From: CmP2 sp052084925
GTDB lineage: Bacteria; Actinomycetota; Actinomycetes; Actinomycetales; Micrococcaceae
DNA: 64,000 nucleotides
Assembly: GCA_052084925.1 (NCBI GenBank)
Contig: JBQDEV010000003.1
Coordinates: 124,001 to 188,000, forward strand
Direction of reading: 5' to 3'
The notes under the pieces: model-generated
Database searches by the model: none
What the model was told of the DNA's origin: nothing
Seen by the model: the letters and a program-made list of their open reading frames with translations, nothing else
In this document: positions 58,609 through 64,000 of the stretch, piece by piece
How positions within the stretch are numbered: position 1 is the first letter of the stretch
Layout of the letters: each line of letters starts with the position of its first letter
Program-made: the position numbers and the translations under genes

Positions 58609-59988
58609 ATGACTTCCGCACCCCATGACCCCCAGCCCAGCCCCGCCGGCTGCTCCATCCCGCAGCCCTTCGTCCCGGGACCGCCGCACACCGATCGTTC
58701 GCAGCCGGACCCCGAGGAGCTGATGAGTCGCGACGAGATCGAGACGCTGCAGTTCGAGCGGCTGCGTTGGACCCTGCACTACGCCTACGAGAACGTGGAC
58801 GCCTACCGGGAGCTCTTCGACGACCACGGCGTGCACCCCGGTGACTTCAAGGAGCTGGAGGATCTGCGGCTGTTCCCGTATACGGACAAGGAGTTCCTGC
58901 GGAAGGCCTACCCCTTCAAGTCCTTCGCCGTCGAGATGTCGGATATCCGCCGCATCCACGCCTCCTCGGGCACCACCGGTCAGCCGACCGTCGTCGCCTA
59001 TACCGAGAACGACCTGCAGGTCTGGGGCACGCTGGTGGCCCGCTGTTTCCGCAACTCCGGGATCAAGCCGGGCGACAAGGTCCACAATGCCTACGGGTAC
59101 GGTCTGTTCACCGGCGGGCTGGGCGCTCACTACGGTGCCGAGCGCCTGGGATGCGCCGTGATCCCGATGTCGGGCGGACAAACGGAAAAGCAGGTGCAGA
59201 TGATCCGCGACTTCGAGCCGCAGGCCATCCTCTGCACGCCGACCTACCTGCTGACGATTGCCGACGGATTCAGGGCCATGGGGCTGGACCCGCGCGAAAC
59301 CTCGCTGCGCACCGCGGTACTCGGAGCGGAGCCGTGGACCGAGGAGATGCGCCGGGAGATCGAGCAGACCTTCGACATCGACGCCTGCGACATCTACGGA
59401 CTCTCCGAAGTCATGGGCCCCGGGGTGGCGGGCGAGAGCGTGTTCACGAAATCCGGATCGCACATCTGGGAGGATCACTTCCGCCCCGAGATCATCGACC
59501 CCTTCACCGACGAAGTGCTGCAGACCGGGGAGCACGGTGAGCTGGTGTTCACCGCACTCACCAAGGAGGCGCTGCCTATCATCCGGTACCGCACCCACGA
59601 CCTGACCCGGTTGCTGCCCGGCAACGATCTGCCCGGACACCGGCGGATGGGCAGAATCACCGGGCGCTCCGATGACATGATCATCCTGCGCGGGGTGAAC
59701 CTGTTCCCCTCGCAGATCGAGGAGCTGGCGCTGCAGGTGCCCGCGCTCTCGCCGCACTTCACGCTGGAGATCACGCGTCCGGACCGGATGGATCAGATGA
59801 CGGTGAACATCGAGCGGCGCGAATCGGTCACGGTAGAGGAGGCCACCGAGGGCGGGAAGAAGCTGCAGCAGGAGATCAAGACCAAGATCGGCTCCTCGTG
59901 CACGATCAACATTGCCGAGCCGGGAACCCTGGCTCGGTCCTCCGGGAAGCTGCGCCGGGTCTATGACCTGCGCGACGGCGCCGAATGA
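58609..59988 (+). CDS. paaK: Phenylacetate-CoA ligase
   Basis: A 459-residue ligase that activates phenylacetate with ATP and CoA. The AMP loop is HASSGTTGQPTVVAYT (about 118-133), with YGYGLFTGGLGAHYGAE, PMSGGQTEKQVQM, YGLSEVMGPGVAGE, RGVNLFPSQIE and the catalytic Lys in RSSGKLRRVYDLR. AAGGA lies before ATG 58609. An internal sequence at 58690-58703 resembles the PaaR core. It follows paaI and precedes the TetR gene, completing the pathway entry. Confidence 0.95.
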   Translation: MTSAPHDPQPSPAGCSIPQPFVPGPPHTDRSQPDPEELMSRDEIETLQFERLRWTLHYAYENVDAYRELFDDHGVHPGDFKELEDLRLFPYTDKEFLRKAYPFKSFAVEMSDIRRIHASSGTTGQPTVVAYTENDLQVWGTLVARCFRNSGIKPGDKVHNAYGYGLFTGGLGAHYGAERLGCAVIPMSGGQTEKQVQMIRDFEPQAILCTPTYLLTIADGFRAMGLDPRETSLRTAVLGAEPWTEEMRREIEQTFDIDACDIYGLSEVMGPGVAGESVFTKSGSHIWEDHFRPEIIDPFTDEVLQTGEHGELVFTALTKEALPIIRYRTHDLTRLLPGNDLPGHRRMGRITGRSDDMIILRGVNLFPSQIEELALQVPALSPHFTLEITRPDRMDQMTVNIERRESVTVEEATEGGKKLQQEIKTKIGSSCTINIAEPGTLARSSGKLRRVYDLRDGAE

Positions 59989-60010
59989 GACCGGGATATA
60001 CGATAGGGCG

Positions 60011-60616
60011 ATGACCACCACGACTGCACCCCGACGCGGGCGGCCGGGCTACGACCGCTCCACGCTGGTCGCCGTCTGCGTGGCGACTTTCAATCGTTAC
60101 GGCTACGACGCGACGTCGATGGGCATGCTCGCCACCGAGCTCGGCGTCTCCAAATCCGCGATTTACCATCACGTCTCCTCGAAGGAGGAGATCCTGGGGA
60201 TGGCGCTGGATCAGGCCCTCGACGCGCTCGAAGAGGTGCTCGGTGCGGCGGAACAGCTCGACGCCACGGGAGCACAGCGCCTGGAGCGGGCGCTGCGCTC
60301 CACGGTGCAGGTGCTGATCGAGCAGATGCCCCAGGTGACGCTGCTGCTGCGGTTGCGCGGCAACTCCCCGGTCGAAACCGCGGCGCTGCAACGTCGCCGT
60401 GAAATCACCTCGCGCTTCGGTCGGATCGTGGAGTCCGGGCAGCAGGATGGCTCGCTGGTCACTACGCAGCCCCCGCGGCGCATCGCGCGGCTAGTGCTGG
60501 GCATGGTCAATTCCATTGTCGACTGGTACCGGCCCGGCGAGTCCGCGGCCGATCCGGAGCAACTGGAAGAATCGGTGCTGCGGCTGGCCCTCGACGGAGT
60601 GCTGGCGCAGGACTAA
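60011..60616 (+). CDS. paaR: TetR-family regulator, probable PaaR
   Basis: A 201-residue TetR regulator with HTH TSMGMLATELGVSKSAIYHH (about 36-56) and a ligand domain with VTLLLRLRGNSPVETAALQRR. It follows paaK by 22 bp. Two sites resembling the ACCG-N2-CG-N2-CGGT PaaR consensus flank the paaA/paaI divergent promoter, so it most likely represses paa genes until phenylacetyl-CoA binds. Confidence 0.87.
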   Translation: MTTTTAPRRGRPGYDRSTLVAVCVATFNRYGYDATSMGMLATELGVSKSAIYHHVSSKEEILGMALDQALDALEEVLGAAEQLDATGAQRLERALRSTVQVLIEQMPQVTLLLRLRGNSPVETAALQRRREITSRFGRIVESGQQDGSLVTTQPPRRIARLVLGMVNSIVDWYRPGESAADPEQLEESVLRLALDGVLAQD

Positions 60617-60626
60617 ACTGGCGCGG

Positions 60627-62540
60627 TCAGAACGGCGGATCGGGGTCCTGGTCTTGTCCCGGCCCCGGTGAGCCCCGCCGATCCCGCGGCGAGGACGACG
60701 ACACGACCGGGCGCGCGAGCGTGCCCACCCGATGCGAGTGCTGATGCGGCACCCAGGTGATATTGCGCCGCTGCGTCACGGTGCCCGGGGCCGGGCCCGA
60801 ACCTGGCGGTTCGCTCGGTTTCGGTGGCGATGATTCCGGTGTGCCCGTCGTGTCGGGGCGGAGTTTCGCCGTCGGAGTGAACCAGGGGACACCGTCGTGC
60901 ATCTCGATGACCCACATGCCCAGGTGCAGGCTGCGGTGATGGTGATTGCAGAGCAGTACCCCGTTCTCCACGGTGGTGGGACCGCCCTCGGACCATTCCT
61001 GCACGTGGTGGGAATCGCACCACGCGGCCGGGAACGTGCAGCCCGGGGCGGCGCAGCCGCCGTCGCGGGCGGCCAGGGCGCGGCGCTGCTTGAGGCTGAA
61101 CTGCCGCCGAGAGCTAGCGACGTCGAGCACCTCGCCCTCGGCGCCGAGGACCGCGGTGGTGATCTCGGCGGTGCAGACCAGGCGGCGCAGCATCCCGGCT
61201 CCGGTGGGTCCGGTGTAGCCCGCGGAGATCAGCAGGTCCCGGGTGGATCCTCCGGTGAGTAGCTCCGTGTTGAACGTGCCCGGGAGTAGTCCGGAGGTGT
61301 GGGCGATCTTCAGCAAGGCGGTGAGTCCGGCGGTGACGATGATCTGCGGGCGCGCCCCACCCTGATCGGGCAGCCCGTTGTCCTTGAGCTGGAGTCCGGC
61401 GGAGAGCACGGCCATCAGTCCGTCGTGGGCGCGCTGAGTGGGCGTGCGTCCGTCGTGAATGCGGTCGGCGTCGTCGTCATCGTCGTCGATTAACAGGGTT
61501 GGGTCGAGCGTGGTGTCGTCGACGCGCTGACGGGGATTGTTGGCGGCACCGCGGATGCAGGAAAGCAGCTCATGGCCCTCGTTGTCGGTGCCGAGCGTCC
61601 AGACCTTCAGACCGCCCTCCACCCCCGTGTAGTTCAGCCCGCGTCGGGCGTGGATGCGCTCCTCGTCGGGGTCGGCAGCATCGGGGGCGAGGTCGGTGAG
61701 CACGGCGCTGCGCCAGGCGTAGAGGTAGCGCTGGAACTCGGCGAAGGAGGTGGTGAGCGCCTTGTCGGTCAGTTCCGCGTCTTGAGTGCGATAGCGGGAT
61801 TCCGCCTCGGAGCGCAGATGTCCGCAGATTCGGGCCTGCCGGTCGATGGCGTTGACGGCGTAGACGAGCTGATGCAGGTGCGCTTGGCCGATGCGCGCCT
61901 CGTGGTAGGCGGCGGTGAGCAGCGGGAATAGCCGTGCCAGCCGCCCCTGGGTGCCGGCGGTGTCGGACTCTGACTCGGTGCCGTCGGTGGCTGGGGGACG
62001 GTGGGGTTGGAAGTGCTGTGCCGTCTGGGTACGGCGCCGGGCCTCGCCGGAGGAGATGTTGACGGTGTCCTGCAGCAGATGGTCGGCCCCGCGGTAGCCG
62101 TCCCGGCCCTCGGGGATGCCGAGCAGTTCGAATTTCTTGCCCGGCGTGCGGTAGGCCTCGGTGAGGGTTCCGTCGAGGCGGGACTGCACCGCCTGCACGA
62201 GGGTGGTGAGCCGCTGTGCGGACTTCATGAGGGCCGGTATTGTGGCGCGCTCATCACCTGCGGCGAGGGCGGTGTACTCCCCGGGGGTGGCGTCCTCATC
62301 CACCTCGTACCGGGTGAATTCGCGTTCAGCCGCGTGGCCGGTGAGACGCCGGGTGACGGAGATCAGCCCCTTCTGCAGGGCTTCGAGTGCGGCGCCCAGG
62401 TTCACGTCGTCGAGGAGCTCCGCGAAGGTGTCGCCGACGCTGAGCTCCTTCAGTGGGGGCAGTGGAGAGCCGTTCTGTGGAGTGGAGCCGGTCGCGCGAG
62501 GAGACTGCGGCACGGACGCGGGGCGGATGGTCGTCGTCAT
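60627..62540 (-). CDS. DUF222/HNH endonuclease (13E12-repeat family type)
   Basis: A 637-residue protein with an N-terminal DUF222 region (SSGEARRRTQTAQHFQPH, HEARIGQAHLHQLVYAVNAI) and a C-terminal HNH nuclease (DGGCAAPGCTFPAAWCDSHH, VENGVLLCNHHH). A poly-Asp loop LLIDDDDDDADRIHDG lies near residue 355. Such genes occur in several copies in actinobacteria and are thought to behave as nuclease-bearing repetitive elements. ATG 62540 has GGGAGGT. It lies tail-to-tail with paaR, 10 bp apart. Confidence 0.88.
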   Translation of the reverse strand: MTTTIRPASVPQSPRATGSTPQNGSPLPPLKELSVGDTFAELLDDVNLGAALEALQKGLISVTRRLTGHAAEREFTRYEVDEDATPGEYTALAAGDERATIPALMKSAQRLTTLVQAVQSRLDGTLTEAYRTPGKKFELLGIPEGRDGYRGADHLLQDTVNISSGEARRRTQTAQHFQPHRPPATDGTESESDTAGTQGRLARLFPLLTAAYHEARIGQAHLHQLVYAVNAIDRQARICGHLRSEAESRYRTQDAELTDKALTTSFAEFQRYLYAWRSAVLTDLAPDAADPDEERIHARRGLNYTGVEGGLKVWTLGTDNEGHELLSCIRGAANNPRQRVDDTTLDPTLLIDDDDDDADRIHDGRTPTQRAHDGLMAVLSAGLQLKDNGLPDQGGARPQIIVTAGLTALLKIAHTSGLLPGTFNTELLTGGSTRDLLISAGYTGPTGAGMLRRLVCTAEITTAVLGAEGEVLDVASSRRQFSLKQRRALAARDGGCAAPGCTFPAAWCDSHHVQEWSEGGPTTVENGVLLCNHHHRSLHLGMWVIEMHDGVPWFTPTAKLRPDTTGTPESSPPKPSEPPGSGPAPGTVTQRRNITWVPHQHSHRVGTLARPVVSSSSPRDRRGSPGPGQDQDPDPPF

Positions 62541-62617
62541 CGTGTGCACCTCCCTGCGCCGTCAATTGTTCGAGTAAATCTACCCGCAACGCGTCCGCGA
62601 AAATGAGGACAGGCGTT

Positions 62618-62656
62618 TTATCCACAGTGGGTGCGGGTACGACACGGTTGTCCACA
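62618..62656 (+). promoter_or_regulatory. Two DnaA-box-like sites upstream of the HNH gene
   Basis: TTATCCACA at 62618-62626 (perfect DnaA-box consensus) and TTGTCCACA at 62648-62656, in the same orientation with 30 bp between them, each followed by AGT and a TGCGGGT block. They lie 78-116 bp before the HNH start. Confidence 0.55.
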
Positions 62657-62742
62657 GTTGCGGGTGGAGTCGGCGGCGGCTCCGGCCATAGGTGGAGTGA
62701 GCCTCGGGACGCGCGGCGGAGAGGAGGGGAGTGGCCGCGGGG

Positions 62743-62985
62743 TCAGGTGGCGGTGCGGCGCACCAGGATCGCCTGCGGTGACGGTGACGGTGACGGTGAC
62801 TGTGCCTGTGTCGGTGCCGCGGCACGGCGCACGGAAGCGGCCGTGCGGGTGGTGGGGGAATCGCGGCCCGCAGCGGCGGAGCGCTGGACAAGGCGGCCCG
62901 TCTGCACCTGGCGCGCTACGCGAAAGGAAAGCTGGGCCTGGACGGAGCGAATGCGCTGAAAGCGCTGCACAGCCTGCTGATCCAT
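62743..62985 (-). CDS. Small basic hypothetical protein
   Basis: An 80-residue Arg/Gln/Ser-rich protein (MDQQAVQRFQRIRSVQAQLS). It is credible because AAGGAG lies at proper spacing before ATG 62985. The tail holds SPSPSPSP, encoded by four GGTGAC repeats. No domain is recognised. It lies 13 bp after another tiny ORF and in line with paaZ. It could be a small regulator or a chance ORF. Confidence 0.4.
   Translation of the reverse strand: MDQQAVQRFQRIRSVQAQLSFRVARQVQTGRLVQRSAAAGRDSPTTRTAASVRRAAAPTQAQSPSPSPSPQAILVRRTAT
62777..62800. repeat. Hexanucleotide tandem repeat
   Basis: Four perfect GGTGAC units. Within the small minus-strand ORF they encode alternating Ser-Pro. Confidence 0.9.
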
Positions 62986-62998
62986 GGTGTCTTACTCC

Positions 62999-63085
62999 TT
63001 ATGCGCTGTTCATCTCGAGGTCACCGCGGCGCTCGACGTTCCTTGCCCGGCGTCGCGGTTTGGATGAAGGCTGAAGTGTTGCCAT
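62999..63085 (-). CDS. Very small basic ORF downstream of paaZ
   Basis: 28 residues (MATLQPSSKPRRRARNVERR...), starting 4 bp after the paaZ stop and probably read by ribosomes finishing paaZ. It is strongly basic. Too short for recognition; included because it forms a tight row with paaZ and the next small ORF. Confidence 0.3.
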   Translation of the reverse strand: MATLQPSSKPRRRARNVERRGDLEMNSA

Positions 63086-63089
63086 GGGG

Positions 63090-64000
63090 TCATTCTGCCG
63101 CAATCGGCCAGGTTTTGGAAACAAGGGTGAGCACGTCATAGGTGGCCACGACCTCGTCGTCCTGGTTGTGCAGCACGGCATCCCAGCGAACTTCGCCGTA
63201 CTCATCGGTGACCCGCGGGGTGATTTGCTTGGCGGTCAGGGTGACGCGGACGGCGTCGTCGTAGGTCACCGGGGTGATGAAGCGGAGGTTCTCCAGTCCG
63301 TAGTTGGCGAGCACCGGTCCCGGGGCCGGCTCCACGAACAGCCCAGCGGCCCAGGAGACCAGCAGGTAGCCGTGGGCCACCCGCCGCGGGAAGAATGGGT
63401 TGGCGGTGGCGGCCTCCTCATCGGTGTGCGCGTAGAAGGTGTCGCCGGTTTTCTCCGCGAACTCGAGGATGTCGTCCAAGTGCACGGTGCGCAGCTCGGA
63501 AGCGAACTGGTCGCCGATGCGCAAGGTTTCCAACGACTTGCGGAACGGGTGCTCGCCGGTGCCGACCTCGACGTCGTGCCGGGTCACCGTGGTGGCGGCG
63601 GCCCCGGAGTGCCAGACCCCGGTGATGGCGGTGAGCATATCGGGGGAGCCTTGCAAGGCGGTGCGCTGCATGTAGTGCTTGACGGCGCGCATGCCACCGA
63701 GCTCCTCGCCGCCGCCGGCGCGACCCGGTCCGCCGTGCACCAGATGCGGCATGGGGGAGCCGTGGCCGGTGGAGGTTTTGGCGGTCTGCCGGTTGAGCAC
63801 GTGCACGCGCCCGTGGTGGGCGGCGATGCCGGTGGCGATGGCGCGCACGGTCTCGGTGTCGTTCGAGCAGACGGTGGCCACCAGGGAACCGGAGCCCAGC
63901 GCGGCCAGGCGCACCGCTTCCTCGGGCGCGCCGGAGTAGCCGATCACCGAGGTGACCGGGCCGAACGCCTCCACTGCGTGCACCTCGGCGGTGTCGGCGT
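63090..64000 (-). CDS. paaZ: PaaZ, bifunctional aldehyde dehydrogenase/MaoC hydratase, partial (5' part outside window)
   Basis: The C-terminal 303 residues of PaaZ. The part at the window edge is the end of the aldehyde dehydrogenase domain (AVEAFGPVTSVIGY; PHLVHGGPGRAGGGEE), followed by the MaoC-type hydratase domain (DQFASELRTVHLDDILEF; ANPFFPRRVAHGYLLVSWAAG). It opens the oxepin-CoA ring and oxidises the resulting semialdehyde in phenylacetate degradation. The reading frame runs beyond 64000 without a stop. It is encoded away from the main paa operon, after the HNH gene. Confidence 0.92.
   Translation of the reverse strand, partial: ADTAEVHAVEAFGPVTSVIGYSGAPEEAVRLAALGSGSLVATVCSNDTETVRAIATGIAAHHGRVHVLNRQTAKTSTGHGSPMPHLVHGGPGRAGGGEELGGMRAVKHYMQRTALQGSPDMLTAITGVWHSGAAATTVTRHDVEVGTGEHPFRKSLETLRIGDQFASELRTVHLDDILEFAEKTGDTFYAHTDEEAATANPFFPRRVAHGYLLVSWAAGLFVEPAPGPVLANYGLENLRFITPVTYDDAVRVTLTAKQITPRVTDEYGEVRWDAVLHNQDDEVVATYDVLTLVSKTWPIAAE

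Noticed and set aside
58342..60021. Long minus-strand open frame opposite paaK
   Set aside because: Shadow of PaaK, whose motifs are complete on the plus strand; no ribosome-binding site or family similarity.
62618..62656. Replication origin
   Set aside because: Only two DnaA-box-like sites, no dnaA/dnaN genes and no AT-rich unwinding region nearby.
1..64000. CRISPR arrays, tRNA or rRNA genes
   Set aside because: No regularly spaced repeats and no tRNA/rRNA-like conserved sequence were noticed on either strand.

Overview
The window looks like chromosomal DNA of a high-GC actinobacterium, probably of the Micrococcales/Brevibacteriaceae type. Three things suggest this: visibly G+C-rich coding sequence, actinobacterial families (DUF222/HNH endonuclease, BetP-like BCCT carrier, mycobacterial-type leucine degradation operon), and frequent ATGA/GTGA start-stop overlaps. 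I cannot fix the genus. No rRNA, tRNA or CRISPR array was seen.

Region by region. (1) 1-5234: a DUF1648/DUF5808 membrane protein cut by the left edge, an IclR regulator, and a three-gene operon (class III CoA-transferase, HMG-CoA-lyase-like enzyme, 2-hydroxycarboxylate transporter). (2) 5235-8530: a scrambled insert with fragments of neighbouring genes (chimeric ATL/PIG-L ORF, DUF5808 remnant), an M23 peptidase and a serine hydrolase, flanked by two copies of the transporter 3' end. (3) 8540-17125: PIG-L deacetylase, ABC exporter with divergent MarR regulator, a DHA2 drug exporter, a BCCT osmolyte carrier with a strong terminator, and an MFS carrier. (4) 17240-21279: a Fic protein, a two-gene dehydrogenase operon carrying the same operators as the region 1 operon, and an FCD-GntR regulator. 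(5) 21416-25109: branched-chain 2-oxoacid dehydrogenase E1alpha/E1beta/E2. (6) 25110-39590: a lower-GC island bounded by two copies of the E2 3' end. It holds a divergent catabolic/transport cluster (ABC importer, flavin monooxygenase, flavin reductase, esterase, GMC oxidoreductase, ALDH, SnoaL-like protein, MarR), an IS30 remnant and AT-rich small genes. (7) 39649-52558: leucine/isovalerate degradation (etfA, etfB, CitE lyase, MaoC, acyl-CoA dehydrogenase, acyl-CoA carboxylase alpha and beta), a divergent TetR, a second acyl-CoA dehydrogenase, an acyl-CoA ligase and a thioesterase. (8) 52614-64000: PhnA-like protein, phenylacetate genes paaABCDE-paaG, paaI, paaK, a TetR/PaaR-like regulator, an HNH endonuclease, small ORFs and the 3' part of paaZ.

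The genes cooperate as a generalist acyl-CoA catabolic module: branched-chain 2-oxoacids become acyl-CoAs (region 5), are oxidised through ETF, and are carboxylated, hydrated and cleaved (region 7). Phenylacetate feeds in through the paa pathway. The best novel leads are four. First, an IclR-type regulon is defined by a TTCCCAY-N3-RTGGGAA operator, present as pairs exactly 84 bp apart at two promoters 17 kb apart. Second, the 25-38 kb island encodes an apparently complete uptake-and-degradation system with no obvious known substrate. Third, a flavin reductase fused to an FCD-GntR regulator is interrupted at a G7 tract. Fourth, two islands are each bounded by duplicated 3' ends of resident genes.
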